A program made the translations under genes and the position numbers. Positions 1-12,009 of a stretch of 64,000 nt of DNA are shown here, piece after piece; the stretch's first letter is position 1, and each line of letters begins with the position of its first letter. The notes under the pieces are model-generated. The model was given only the letters and a program-made list of their open reading frames with translations. It was not told the DNA's origin and made no database searches. The DNA comes from Marisa cornuarietis (Eukaryota; Mollusca; Gastropoda; Architaenioglossa; Ampullariidae). The DNA lies in contig SMMW01000013.1 in NCBI GenBank assembly GCA_004794655.1, forward strand, positions 3,357,501 to 3,421,500, read 5' to 3'.

Positions 1-707
1 AAAACGAGTACTAGGACACTTGTATAGCCCGCTGATCCCATAAAACAGTGCATGTCGTTGTATTTTACATACATTTTTCATGTTTATATTGTTTATCCTA
101 GTATGTAAATTCTTGAAAAGTAGACCAAACAGATTTTTTCAAAGGAGAAATGACGAACATTATTAATCCCACTGGGATTACTTGGTAAGTTATCAACTTA
201 GCTTCCTCTTCACTGTTTTTACTTTCTGTTTGTTAGCTTGAGGGAGTAACTAGGACAGAGTGTGGGGTTTATTGATATAAATATATTATTTGTAAAAGTA
301 AAGATATACTCATTATTTTTTATAATAAGGAAGAAAAGTAACAGTGTTATTTTGTCTTTTACATTAATAAGAAGTTAAGGCACTGGACTGTAATGAAATA
401 CTTTTTTCTCTTTAGCGCTTTTTAGGAAGAATGTGCGAAAAATACTGGAGAGAGAAGAGAGTTCGGCTTTGAGGCGGGTTAAGAGAGAGGGTAAGTATGT
501 GTGCTACAGATCCTGTTATCAGATAAGTATTTCTTTCCATCACTATAACAATTGGATTTATCTTAGATACCAATGTATTTTTAGAGAAATAGAACTTATC
601 CTTATAACTGAGTGGCACGCGCATCTGTTACTTTACAGCCGTGAGTTTAACATATTTTTTCGGCTAACTAGATTTTATTCTTTCTGATTTTTTTTCTCGG
701 GAAGCAG
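1..707 (+). other. 3' part of intron 1 of CA-A
   Basis: No coding exon is seen here. The stretch from about 330 matches the sequence before the mini-exon of CA-C (about 26800-27190) and of pseudogene B (about 9110-9360), so it is the end of intron 1. The signal-peptide exon of CA-A must lie left of the window. The first 300 bases are AT-rich and I recognise nothing in them. Confidence 0.7.
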
Positions 708-737
708 GAAGCTGGACTTACGGATCAGGGGATAACA
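708..737 (+). CDS. CA-A exon 2 (30-nt mini-exon)
   Basis: Phase 1 to phase 1, coding WTYGSG, the N-terminal W-x-Y motif of alpha-CAs. Donor GTAAGT at 738. Confidence 0.8.
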
Positions 738-3700
738 GTAAGTCAGCGCCTGCGTTTAATCCTGTGTGTGTGTGAATCTGTGTACCTGCAAGTATGAATC
801 TGTGTGTGTGTCTAAATCTATGTGTATATGTCTGTGTGTCTGTGTGTGTGTGTTTTTGTATGTGAGTGCATGTGTACGTTTTTGTGTACAAGTTATAAAT
901 TAATAATTGTACATACAGAAACTGCATCGTGGAGGTAAGCATTGTACATCTGTATAACACCTGTACAGTGACAATTACTTTCCCATGTGCAAGTATAGCG
1001 AGCTGACGAGGCTTGGTTGTGGTCATCTAGGTGCGAACCACTGGACGCACCTGTTCGGCTCGTGTGGCGGTAAATCCCAGTCGCCCATTAACATCGACAC
1101 GGACGACGTGGTGTTCGACAAGGAACTTGGCAGCTTCACTGTTGACAACTTTGACACAGAAGCAGATACGATAGTCAAAGTTGTCAACAATGGACACACA
1201 GGTTAAAAAGAAACTCATCAAATTCTTTTTACTTTCGCAATAGCTCAAGCATTTGCTGACATTTTCTCAAATCATACCCGACACACCTTCTTTCTTCCAC
1301 ACCCGTACCCTTCCCCCATTTACAAAGAGATTGAGAAGAGAAAGAAAGAGATGACGTGGGGGGGGGGCAATAAGAGTAATAAAGGGAGAGAACCACACGT
1401 TACACACAGGTGGCTGCCTGAGGAGTAACTCAGCCATGCCCTTTACTCTTGCATTATTTAAATTTACATACGATATTGTGTCCCGTCATGGAGACGTCTC
1501 GGTCTTTGCCCAGATTTGGTGCGTGTGAACGTGTTTACAGATATGTGAGTGGGAGAGTGACTGAGAGTATGTGAGAGAGACAGACGATACTTGGCAGCGC
1601 CTGGCGCGATTATTACTTTTTATCCTGGTAATTATCAACACATTTCGACATGATCGCATTAAGGTTAGTTAAAGCTGGAGTGAACGCGAAAAATAGTTTT
1701 TAAAATAGAAAAAATATGTAATTACTGATCGTTCCCAAGGTATCAACACACGTCTATCGCTCTCAGTAACACGCAAGACTTGTCTCTTTCAGTGAAAGTG
1801 GTGTACGAACAGGTGGCCTTCACTCTCCACTCACCTGGGCTAGCTCATGACAGTTTGTACAGAGTGAACAACCTTCATTTCCACTGGGGCAGCAATGACT
1901 TAGTGGGATCGGAGCACACGATCAACAGCAATGCGTTTCCTATGGAAGTGAGTTCTCACCTTTCTCACTTTAAAGCCTAAGGAAGCACCTCATTGGCAAA
2001 CATTAAGGTGGGCAGACGTGAGCATCCGTATTGCGGTGTTAGAGGTCAACTTCTTGGATCATCGCAACGAACAACTGCGACAGCATTTGTCAAGCATGTT
2101 TTCATTAGCCAATAACAAAAGTCAGAGGTTCAAAGACGATCAGATACCATCGTAGTTTGACAATAAACGATGCCAACAGGTGTTTCTTCATCGACTTTGC
2201 GAGTTGGTGCACAGCTGAAACTCAGAAAGACATGGAAGGGTATACGAGGAGAGCGGGTCAGGTGGCTCTGAGTCACAGGATAATGACCTGTCGATGAGAA
2301 GTAAAAAGTTGACGATGTCCTGGCTCGTCTGTAAGGCTTGGACTACTCCTAGAACAGACAATTTCTTTGCTGTCTCTTCGAACCTTATCGACTACGATGT
2401 TGATACCCTCTCGGGCCATATCAAAAAGGTGCTCTTGGCCTCAAAAGACAAGGTTCGCGGACGTCATAGACCAAAGGAAAATCGCAAGGTCACAAAGAAA
2501 GTTTTCCGTCTTTGCGACTGTCGACGTGCACTGAAGAAAGAAAAGCTGACGAACCCAGAGGAGGTGACTGCCTACAGGAAGCTCAACTGCAACATACAGA
2601 GAGATATGAAGGCAACCAGGGTGGCGTGAATAGAAAAGAGAATCAGTAAAGTCGATGAAAGTGTGGCCTGGGGCGATAATAGGAAGGCTTTCTAACTGTT
2701 CAGGACCCTCACCAATAAGAAACAGCAAAAATCATTAGTGATCTAAGACAGCGAAGACAGCCGGCTTTCGGATCGCAAAGCTGTCCTAGATCGATGGACG
2801 AAATACTACACTGAGCTGTATAACTATCCCCTGAGAATGGACCAGGATATCCAAGAATCGAACATCTACCAGGAGAACCTGAAGGTCCTGCGCAATAAGG
2901 TCGATGAGGCCATTCGGAACCTCAAAGGGGGACGTCCTCCGGAATGAACAATGTCCCAGTGGAGTTGCTCAAAGATGGTGTGAAAGCGCTAACGAAGGCT
3001 TTTACCATCCTATGTCGGAAGATCTGGGCGACCAAGCAGTGTCCACAGGAATGAACACAGTCGATAGTAGTACCTCTGTCTGAAAAAGGGAACGGGAGGC
3101 AGTGCCAGAATTATCGAAAGATCAGCCTGATCAGTCATGTGTTAAGATCAACGCCTCCTCACGGAAATTCTAGCAGAGGACGAGGCCGGATTCCGGACCG
3201 GCAGAAGTACTGTTTAGCAGATCTTCGGCAACCAAGTCGTCATAGAAAAGCACCTCCAGGAAACTCACTATAGTCAAAAGATTTAGTACAAAATAAATTT
3301 CAGATACAGGCATCTGACTCACACATCAGTAATCTTACTCCCTTACTCCAGAACTTACTTGTGTTTGATAGTTCATTACTCAGATGATTGACCTATACAC
3401 TAATTTGAAAATGATCTAAAAACCTTTCAGTTACAGACATAATTCTCTCAAAATGCGAGCACATACCTTTTGCCTGCACATCTCCATACTCGTACATTGA
3501 AAATATTTCCAAAGCCTTTGTGAGCACAGCAGATTCAGAGCTCTGCTTTGAGAGGATTGTATACTAGGATGAACTCTTCTGGTGTTAGGAAATGGAGAGA
3601 ATTTACAAGGTGGCAATGCATATGATGGCTATTACATTAACTTCAAATTGCTAAATAGATGGGCTGGACAATGATGTTTCACATCAAGTGCGTAAATAAA

Positions 3701-6567
3701 GACAACGCCACAAAAGTCTTCATTCCCCCAAATCGCCATTTTTTACACTCATTTTCTTCATTTTCTCGTTTTAGAAAGGTCATCAGAAGATCGCGTAAAA
3801 ACGATAGAAACAAATAAACAAAACTAAGCACATTGTATCTCTAGTGGTAGACAATATGTGTAAAGGTATGAGAACAATTAATTGAAGAGAAAAAAACAAA
3901 GAGAGCAACGATTAATAATCATTATGAATTATTAGCAATCATAATGAATCATTCGTAATCACTATAAAGGATACACTCTCATTAATAACCATTTGCAATC
4001 ATTTTGAATCATTGATATAGGGAATTCTGTTAATAGCCCATCTACGTGTGTTTACAGATGCACATAGTGACTTGGAACACTGGTTACGGTACAATGGACA
4101 AGGCAATGGAATACCACGACGGATTGGCAGTCCTGGCTTTCCTCTTTGAGGTGTGTGCCGCTACAACCCACGGATTTTATTCTTTACTTGCCTGCTGACC
4201 CACTTATGCACAGATTATAGACTTTAATTCATATCATGCACCTCGCTGCCAAACCTTCGCATTCATATTACTTAGTCACAAAACACTGCAGACACTCAGT
4301 TGACATCTTCAGGAAGGTACAGGTTTGAAATGAAATGTAATGAGGCCACTGGTCTGAACTATACGTGCACTAATCTGAAGTATCGTGTAATGGGGCACTG
4401 GTCTGTATATCGTATCGAGGGCATTGGTCTATCATATGTGTAACTGGGGCACTGGTCTGAAGCTTGGCGTAACGCTGACATCGGCTTTAAGTGTAGTGTT
4501 ATGCGGACACTGGGCGATTGTTTGACTGACACAGAACACAATCTCAAGTGCTTCAATGTGTAGACAACGTTGTTTCTCAAAGCACACGTCAGTAAAATAT
4601 AGAAAAAATCAGTGATGCCACACGTCAGTAATGTCATGTCAGTGATGTCCCACATCAGAAATGTCACACGTCAGTGATATCACACAGCAGTGATATCACA
4701 CAGCAGTAACGTCACATATCATTAATGTCACACGTCAGTAATGTAGTTTTTTATGCTGCCAGCGGATGGGAAAAGGAGTCACTTTGTTCGGTTTATACTA
4801 ATTATGTTCAGCCTGTTGCAGGTTGGAGGTGACGACAACCCTGTCTTCACTCCTCTCATCACAACGCTCAACGGGATTCAGAATCCAGGTACGCAGTCCA
4901 CAGTCAAGTCTCACCCGCTGAGCAATCTAACATAATCTTCTACTGATTTTCCAACTGAAACAAAAGCATGGTTTGCATTTGTAAACCCTCGTGTTACAGC
5001 ATTTCCGTGTGTTAATTTTTCACTTATATGTTGTCTTACACCACACGGTCTTGTCATCTTTTTACTAGACTTTGTAGAGAGAGAGAGAGAGGGAGAGAGA
5101 GAGAAAGAAAGGGGAAGCAACTAAGAACTAAGTCTACCAGAAACTTTTTCTACCAGATTTCCCTCCCTTTCACCACCTTTCATAACCTAATTTTAAAAAT
5201 TGTGAAGGCCGTTTTAATTGAGCAAATATGGACAAACGTTTGGCCGTTCTTGGCGAAGTTGTTACAAAGCCATTATCTAAAAGCTTTGCCAGACTTGGCG
5301 AACATTTGTCTATATTTTTTCCGATCAAGACCAGCTGCTCACACGGATTACACAGCGAGAAACACTAAGACATCAATCATATCGTCAGGGTCTTACGCCT
5401 GCGTTCAAGTTCCTTTCTTACCTGTCGTTAGCTCTGATTTTTGGGAACCATTAGCCACCTTGTATGCAAGAAAATTAAAAGATATATTATCATCGAGATT
5501 TTTACTTGTTTTATTTGTTGAGATCATGTCTACATTTTTTTCAAATTGTAAAATGAGAGCGTTGTTTGTTTTATCGCTAGACAATGAGGACGACATACCA
5601 GTTTTTCAATTTATCAGCTTAATCAAGAATAACCAAAGGTACTACAGGTATGAAGGTGGACTGACTACACCCCCATGTAAGGAAGTCGTCGAATGGACAA
5701 TCTTCAAAGACACCATCCGCATCTCTGAGGCTCAGGTAAAGAAACAATTGCTGAGATTTTAGCCTACATTACGTTTTCCTAAAGATGCTTGACACCTTTT
5801 TTCCTTTGTAAAACTCAAATATTCCTTAATTACATTTTCTCATTTGAGTCGACTAATGCGAATTTATTTTTGATGGTTGGGTGGACGAAAAGACGTACAC
5901 AGATCAAGATACAGGAAAATGCCAAAATTATTTTCGAATTTGCATCCTAAACGACAGTTAGCAAGTTTATCGTTTCACGTTGTTAGGACTGTTCGTTGCC
6001 CCGTTCCTGGGAAATCTCGGTATGTCAATAACTCCAGACTCAGCCTTGTGTCTATTAATGATTGATGTACGGTAGGTCTGATACGTGCTGAAGGGCTGGC
6101 TTATTATTTTACAGCCGTTGACACCAATGTTCACGATCATACACTTTAACTCTGTCACGTGACCTGCTTTCTTAGCCTACGTCTCTTAAGGGACGCCAGA
6201 AACAGACTAACATCATGTTGGGCCCCACACAGTTTGACCAATCGGATAAAGAAAAAATGAGTAATGAAGAAAACGTGATCACTTTTGTCTCAATACATAG
6301 TATTATGTTCTGTTTGACAGCGCTTATACTTTCCAACAACAGTTTATGTTTCTTTGTTATTTAAGACACTTAATTTGTCTATACCCCCACCATCTTCACT
6401 CACACAGGTGTCTGTGTCATCTGGCATTTCTCTAATTTCAGATGAATGCATTCCGAAATCTGAAGTCACCAGGTAAGAACGGAGGAACCGAACCGCTAGT
6501 CAACAACTTCCGGCCTGTCCAGCCCACCAATGGTCGGGAGGTCCGAGCCAGTTTCCTGTCATATTAA
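708..6567 (+). CDS. alpha-carbonic anhydrase copy A (5' end outside window)
   Basis: Secreted-type alpha-carbonic anhydrase, a zinc enzyme for reversible CO2 hydration. Seven exons lie in the window: 708-737, 1031-1201, 1793-1947, 4058-4150, 4822-4888, 5581-5735 and 6442-6567, coding for 264 residues. All have GT-AG borders and compatible phases. Visible hallmarks are the QSPINI motif, NNGH (His64 proton shuttle), LHFHWG (two zinc His), GSEH (Glu106 type), EMHIV across an exon junction (third zinc His), LTTPPC and a terminal NNFRPVQP block. Spacing from the shuttle His to the zinc His residues (30 and 55) equals that of human CA II. Cys in SCGG and in TPPC suggest the disulfide of extracellular CAs. 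No anchor follows the last block. Only the signal-peptide exon is missing, cut by the window edge. No disabling change was seen, so the gene is probably functional. Confidence 0.9.
738..1792 (+). other. CA-A introns 2 and 3
   Basis: Intron 2 (738-1030) holds an irregular GT-rich stretch at about 760-870. Intron 3 (1202-1792) has no recognisable element; it includes a G run at about 1360. Confidence 0.75.
1031..1201 (+). CDS. CA-A exon 3
   Basis: 171 nt, phase 1 at both ends. Codes the first Cys (SCGG), QSPINI and the shuttle motif NNGHT. Acceptor TCTAG, donor GTTAAA. Confidence 0.92.
1793..1947 (+). CDS. CA-A exon 4
   Basis: 155 nt. Codes LHFHWG with two zinc-binding His, the GSEHTI segment with the Glu106 equivalent, and ends in FPME. 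Donor GTGAGT. Confidence 0.93.
1948..4057 (+). other. CA-A intron 4
   Basis: The first 330 bases are shared with pseudogene B and CA-C. The middle holds a LINE remnant (separate entry). From 3300 to 4057 the DNA is AT-rich without genes; the part around 3520-3900 recurs before pseudogene F exon 5 (about 51090-51500). Confidence 0.75.
2290..3290 (+). mobile_element. decayed RTE-like LINE fragment (reverse transcriptase region)
   Basis: Translated pieces resemble RTE-type non-LTR reverse transcriptases. They include an RRALKKEKLTNPEEVTAYRK stretch, then AIRNLKGGRPPG, NNVPVELLKDG and NYRKISLISHV. The reading frame is broken several times, including a TGA where a Trp is usual. 5' and 3' ends are not defined. 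A short piece of the same fragment (the VVPLS segment) survives in CA-C intron 4 near 29630-29720, and another near 11790-11860, so the insertion predates the A/B/C duplication. Family assignment is from remembered RTE motifs. Confidence 0.65.
4058..4150 (+). CDS. CA-A exon 5
   Basis: 93 nt, phase 0. Starts MHIVTWN, giving the third zinc His as residue 2 of the exon, and ends LAVLAFLFE. Confidence 0.93.
4151..4821 (+). repeat. CA-A intron 5 with degenerate minisatellite
   Basis: From about 4360 to 4745 there are many diverged copies of short units such as cactggtctg and gtcacacgtcagtaatgt. The same motifs fill the equivalent intron of every other copy. No gene is seen. Confidence 0.7.
4822..4888 (+). 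CDS. CA-A exon 6
   Basis: 67 nt, from phase 0 to phase 1. Codes VGGDDNP and a short helix segment. Acceptor TTGCAG, donor GTACGC. Confidence 0.9.
4889..5580 (+). other. CA-A intron 6
   Basis: AT-rich, with a GA-rich run at about 5076-5112. An open frame runs through the second half into exon 7, but it is not conserved in D or E. Confidence 0.7.
5581..5735 (+). CDS. CA-A exon 7
   Basis: 155 nt. Codes [13 protein letters not shown] with the Thr199/Thr200 pair and the second Cys, then VVEWTIF. The frame stays open upstream of the acceptor, but homology to D and E places the border here. Confidence 0.92.
5736..6441 (+). other. CA-A intron 7
   Basis: No element recognised. The second half (from about 6200) is shared with B, where it directly follows exon 6 because of a deletion. 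Confidence 0.75.
6442..6567 (+). CDS. CA-A exon 8 (terminal)
   Basis: 126 nt including TAA. Codes MNAFRNLKS and NNFRPVQP, ending RASFLSY. No hydrophobic tail or GPI signal. Confidence 0.92.
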   Translation: MNAFRNLKSPGKNGGTEPLVNNFRPVQPTNGREVRASFLSY

Positions 6568-6652
6568 AGAAATTAAGAGTCAGTTACTCCAGGACTTAAT
6601 CACGATTCCAATTTTGAACGTTTCTGTATACGATTTTCGAAATTCCAGTACC

Positions 6653-6658
6653 AATAAA
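6653..6658 (+). promoter_or_regulatory. polyadenylation signal of CA-A
   Basis: AATAAA 86 bases after the stop codon. The same position in CA-C also reads AATAAA, whereas pseudogene B has ACTAAA. Confidence 0.6.
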
Positions 6659-6711
6659 CACTAGCATATAGGCATACGGTTCTTTCGTGTCTATGTGTTT
6701 ATGCTGTTGTG

Positions 6712-6713
<2 letters not shown>

Positions 6714-6784
<71 letters not shown>
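6714..6784 (+). repeat. (TA)n(GT)n microsatellite
   Basis: TA units run into about 29 GT units. It lies in the 3' flank of CA-A; CA-C has a GT array at the matching place (32575-32628). Confidence 0.95.
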
Positions 6785-6786
<2 letters not shown>

Positions 6787-8744
6787 CTTTGTGTTATATT
6801 CGCACTCACGTCTATGTATGTCGATATATGTATATATGATCTCTGTGTGAATAATATGACTGCGTGTGTAGGCGCGTGTGTGGAACGTTTCAGATCAATA
6901 CATTTCACGTTCAATAATTTTGTGCGCGTACCGTACGAAACTGATAACACAACCTTTGAGGTTCGTTCTGCTGGCCAATTAGACATTGTCAAGACCATTA
7001 AACGAGTTAAAAGTTAATTCACTTACACTTCTCCCCGACATTTCCTTATGATTGTCTGGAATGCGGCTGAAGTTCTTGCAGGTATATGTACGGTTATATA
7101 TGAAAGACTACTCTGAGCGGCCAAGTGAGGGTCTGTCCAAATGTGAAAGGTGTTTTCCAAACCATTGCATGAGCTTACAAATATTACCCCGCAAAGACAG
7201 AAATAAAGGATGTGATATACGGCTAACCACGAACGGATTTTATCAAAATATGATCTCTGCTCTCTCGTGGACTGTATGTCGACAACTAAGCGTATCCACG
7301 ACCAGTCGAGTTTTTTTTTACCCCATTTTGTGTGTTTTGTAGGCCTTCTTCAACTTCTTGCAAGCTTATCGTCTCACGTTCAAGAAAATATCTAACTGTG
7401 TAAAAGCTCGGCCATGTCCATTGAAAGACACGACGGACACATAATAAACCCGGACACCTCACATTTATCCGATGATATTGTTGTACTACACCGACTGGTG
7501 TCGCTCTTACTGTCTCACAACACTTCCGCTACTTACAGGCAGGTATACATGCTGGTGGTAAGTACAGGCAGGTTTACATCCTCTGGTAAAAATGAGTTTA
7601 AGAAATATGTTGCAGATTTCCTCTGAGAAACACAATTTCTCACCTTTTTAAAATTCTTATTTTATTTCTATAATCAATTTGTTTTGCAAAATAATCTTTA
7701 AATGAAACGTGACCTGTATTGTTATGAAGAACAAAATCTTAGAGTAGATCCTCCGGCTCAAGGAAAAAGTGAGAAATTATGGATATCAGCAGCAAAAATT
7801 TTTGTCAGCTCTCCTATTTCTCTTCGCCCTCTCTGATTCCTACTGTAGGTGTAAAATACATGTATTTGTCAAGCGTTGGCTTCATTTTGTGACAGGCGCT
7901 GACAAGATACTAGGTTTGTAGTTTAAATGACAGAAAACTTTACTTTTTGGGGGAAAGGGGAGTTCTACTAAGACGGTAGCAGGATTTGGGTTAATGAATT
8001 TTAGATTTTTTTTAAGCAGCGCTTAAATTAGAAAAAAATAGCTTTAGTACAAGTTTTTAATTTTGTAGTTGTGTCAGCAATAAAACTTCTTCAGTTTCAA
8101 AGATTTTCATTGAAAGGCTCTTCTCTCAATGGTGTGTTGGTCGTGTCCACGGAAGCACAAGCTGAATGCTAACCTTGTTCAAGGATAGTGATGGTTGAGA
8201 AATTCATGCAGGAAAAGTGGGTTTCATGTTTAAGCCGTTGACAAGGACACTGTGGTCCGGTGGCACAGCACTTAGCGTCTGTCACCAATAATGTGAGGAC
8301 TGAGTGTCATGAGTTCAGATCTCGTCTCAGGCACGCTGCTCTGTTTCTGCATATGACCCCTGTTACAGGCCAGGTTACTTTGCTATGATAATAGTCTGTC
8401 ATTGGCTCGACGTAGAAGACCTTTTCTTCTTCCGCCTCCATTCATCAATCTCTTTCTCCATAATTATTTCCTTATTATTTGTATACCGGTGGCATTAACA
8501 CTACCTCAAACTAAACTGACAAAGACCAACTCTGTCTTGAACTTAGATTAATACTAGAAACTTAAAACAAATCAGTCTTCTTCGTTTTTCTTTCACAAAG
8601 TCAGAAAACTTAAAATTATTATTCAAGCGGAAAATAGAAAACTATTTCGTGTGTATATATCGTGAGTTCTGTGATTATCTACCTTATCTGCTTACCATGA
8701 GAGTCTATAGAGTCATTAAGTGCTTTCGTTGGCTGCTTAGCTCA
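6785..8744 (+). other. spacer between CA-A and pseudogene B
   Basis: Homologous to the spacers after B (17280-18066 plus 21970-23200), C (37165-38480) and F (54900-56800). It contains a short repeat (acaggcagg...tacatcc) at about 7537-7590 and a SINE (separate entry). Short open frames here are not conserved as protein. The unit ends abruptly near 8744, where B has lost the promoter and exon 1. Confidence 0.75.
8254..8510 (+). mobile_element. tRNA-derived SINE (family 2), spacer copy 1
   Basis: Begins ggtccggtggcacagc. It has an A-box-like tggcacagc and a B-box-like gttcagatctc 60 bases later, followed by a tRNA-unrelated body. The same SINE sits at the same place in the three other spacers, so it was present before the array expanded. 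The 3' limit is approximate. Confidence 0.6.
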
Positions 8745-8877
8745 CCCTGCTCGTGATGTATGTCTGCCTGGCAAATGACCGCGGCTTCTATTTCAGTTTT
8801 TTCTTATTTGATCCCGTTATTCTTTGGGCTGAGAATGTCAAGTCGTTTAGAGGAAGAACGGAGGATAAAAGGATGGG

Positions 8878-9045
8878 TCCAATGTGGAAGAGACAAGACA
8901 GTATGTCACTTGTTCCACAGACTGTATTGTTACACAAGTTGACAAGACCTCAGGAAACATCACTGGCGGCTGCACAGCTTGCAAAAATTTAGAGCGAGAA
9001 GATGAAATAAGCTTCACTAAAGGGTTCATGAAAGACGCATTTTAA
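8878..9045 (+). other. conserved 55-codon open frame in intron 1 of B
   Basis: Open frame coding SNVEETRQYVTCSTDC, then VTQVDKTSGNITGGC and ending [14 protein letters not shown]. The same frame with the same stop occurs in intron 1 of CA-C. It has no start codon of its own and is not recognised. It could be a relic exon or a transposon fragment. Confidence 0.45.
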
Positions 9046-9723
9046 GTAGAGTGTTAAAAAACACAAATAATGCAGCGAGAACATTAAAGGTGCTAAAGTC
9101 ATTTACTTTTTATAATAAGGAAGAAAAGTAACTCAGTGTTATTTTCTCTTTTTCTTTAATAGAAAGATACAGCACTGGACTGTAATGAAATACTTGTTTT
9201 ACTTTGGCGCTTTTTAGGAAGAATGTGCGAAAAAGACAGGAGAGAGAAGAGAGTTCGGCTTTGAGGCGGGTATAGAGAGAGAGAGTAAGTTACCGTAAGT
9301 ATGTGTGCTACAGATCCTGTTATCAGATAAATATTTCTTCCCTTCACTATACCAGTTGGATTTAACGCTTCCTACACCCTGCTGTTGCCGTATGTATATT
9401 TTCCTGTCGTGGTCTTAGAGAGAGAGATAAGTGTGAGTGAGTGTGAGTGTGAGTGTGTGTGTGTGTGCATATCTTTACATATGTGTGTGAATCCGTGTAT
9501 CTGCAAGTATGAATCTATGTGTATATGTCTGTGTGTCTGTGTGTGTGTTTGTATGTGAGTGCATGTGTACGTTTTTGTGCACAAGTTATAAATTAATAAC
9601 CTTACATACAGAAACTGCATCGTGGTGGTAAGCATTGTACTTATGTATAAAACCTGTACAGTGACAATTACTTTCCCATGTGCAAGTATAGCGAGCTGAC
9701 GAGGCTTGGTTGTGGTCATCTAG

Positions 9724-9887
9724 GTGCGAACCACTGGACGCACCTGTTCGGCTCGTGTGGCGGTAAATTCCAGTTAACATCGACACTGACGACGTGGTGT
9801 TCGACAAGAAACTTGGCAGCTTCACGTTCGAGAACTTTGACACAGAAGCAGATGTGATAGTCAAAGTTGTCAACAATGGACACACAG
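9724..9887 (+). pseudogene. pseudogene B exon 3 (7-bp deletion)
   Basis: 164 bp against 171 in A and C. Seven bases are missing between CCAGT and TAACATC, which shifts the frame within QSPINI. Confidence 0.9.
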
Positions 9888-10437
9888 GTTAAAAAAGAAA
9901 CGCATCAAATTCTTTTTACTTCTGCAATAGCTCAAGCATTTGCTGACATTTGCTTGAACCATACCCGACACACCTTTCTCCCACACCAGTACCCCTCCCC
10001 CAAATACAGAGAAAGAGGGAGAAAGAGAAGGGTTAGGTAAGAGTAATAAAGTGAGAGAACCACACATTACACACAGGTGGTTGGCTGAGGAGTAACTCAA
10101 CACTGCTCTTTTACTCTTGCATTAATTAATGATAAATACGATGGTGTGTCCCTTCATGGAGACGTCTCGGTCTTTGCCCAGAATTGGTGCGTGTGAACTT
10201 GTTTACAGATATGTAAGTGAGAGAGTGAGTGGCAGTATGTGTGAGAGACAGAAGATACTTGCCAGCGCCACGAATAAAGTTTGCGCGTATACACGCTGCA
10301 CGAGCACAATGCTGCAAGAACAGAAACCTTATTTTTTAAGTTTTTAAAAGAGAAAAAATATATCATTACTGATCGTTCACAACGTCTCAAAGCATCGTCT
10401 ATCGCTCTCAGTAACACGCAAGACTTGTCTCTTTCAG
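9888..10437 (+). other. pseudogene B intron 3
   Basis: Counterpart of CA-A intron 3, with no recognisable element. Short open frames on both strands lack similarity to anything I know. Confidence 0.6.
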
Positions 10438-10592
10438 TGAAAGTGGTGTACAAACAGGTGGCCTTCACTCTCCACTCACCTGGGCTAGCTCATGACAGTG
10501 TGTACAGAGTGAACAACCTTCATTTCCACTGGGGCAGCAATGACTTAGTGGGATCGGAGCACACGATCAACAGCAATGGGTTTCCTATGGAA
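10438..10592 (+). pseudogene. pseudogene B exon 4 (intact frame)
   Basis: 155 nt, same borders as A. LHFHWG and GSEHTI are preserved. The surviving frame suggests recent decay. Confidence 0.9.
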
Positions 10593-12009
10593 GTGAGTTG
10601 TCACCTTTCTCACTTTAAAGCCTAAGGAAGCACCTAATTGGCAAACATTAAGATGGGCAGACGTGAGCATCCGTATTGCGGTGTTAGAGGTCAACTTCTT
10701 GGATCATCGCAAGGCGAACAACTGCGACAGCATTTGTCAAGCATGTTTTCATTAGCCAATAACAAAAGTCAGAAGTTCAAAGACGATCAGATACCGTCTT
10801 AGTTTTGACAATAAACGATGCCAACAGGTGTTGCTTCATCGACTCTGCGAGTTGGTGCACAGCTGAAACTCAGGAAGACATGGAAGGGTACACGAGGTGG
10901 AGTGGCACTGGTGGCTTTTAGTCACAGGAGAATGACCTGTCGATGAGCAGTAAAAGGTTGACGATGTCCCGGCTCGTCTGTAAGGCTTAGACTACTCATA
11001 GCCCAGGCAATTTCTTTGCTGCCTCACAAATGAATGCCTTGAGATCGGTCAACTAACTAGATGGCCATATTTTCTGCTATATCTTCCAAAACAGATCTGT
11101 GCCTTTGCAAAGCGAGAAAAAAGGCCCCACCACCTTGTAGGCTAGCATAGGCTACGGGAGATAACACCGATAGAACAACAAAACCTGGTGCTGACATGGA
11201 TTTGGGGCGAAAGCTCCCAAGGATGGAAGTACCAGCCAAGACACCATTCACAGTAAGAGGGTGGCGTGCTGGCCTCACTGTTTTGTGGCTAATCTCAGAG
11301 GATAAAGTGCCGGTGTCGGGGGCGTTTCTCAGTTTATCCCCTATCTTAAACAGGCGCACAGGATTTTAATGATAATGATAATGATAAACAGGTGCACGGA
11401 TTTTAATGATAGGATCAACGCAGAAGGATATCACCAATGGGCTGGCACGGTGAGCCGATTTGAGCTTAGCGAGAGAAATGAGAGGTGCCTCCGGCTACTT
11501 GAGTTTGTACAGAGCTACAGTGTGAGCTTGGCAAACACCTTCCACCTTCACAAGGAGTCACTGCTCGTCGCATGGCTCTCTCCTGATGGCTCGATCCATA
11601 ACCCGATCGACCTCAAGCCAACGTTTCAAGTCAAGCATCAACCAGGCAAAAACGAAGGCATACCCAGAAGCGAATATCGGGAGCGACCATAACCTTTCCT
11701 TTCGACCCAGTGCTTGAAATGTCGACAAAGCGCCGCACGATTAACACTGCATACGCTTTGACCTAGAAACAGGGAGAAATTTGCTTCCTTGAACCTCATC
11801 GACTACGATGTTGATACCCTCTCGGGGCATAGACCAAAGAAAAATCCCATGGTCACGTGAGAAACATTAACCGAAAAAATATTGAAAGAAAAACGTTGAA
11901 AACAAGTTTGAATGCAACCATTTATAAAACATTACTTAAGACACTTATAAAAGATTTAATAGTTGTTCTAAACCAACAACTAACGCTGCATCATGGTAAG
12001 ACCTGTAAC

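Noticed and set aside
1027..1248. Reverse-strand frame over CA-A exon 3
   Set aside because: Shadow of the CA exon; it has no similarity of its own.
5028..5762. 244-codon open frame running into CA-A exon 7
   Set aside because: Only the last 52 codons match CA. The upstream part is the intron 6 counterpart of C, D and E, with a good acceptor (CTAG) at 5579-5580.
6709..7017. Open frames made of VCVCVC
   Set aside because: Translations of GT microsatellites; the same artefact occurs at 27256, 32542 and 40221.
8753..8992. Frame beginning MMYVCLANDRGF as an extra CA exon
   Set aside because: Not conserved in phase among copies and no plausible splice link to the signal-peptide or mini-exon; the other frame at 8878 is the conserved one.
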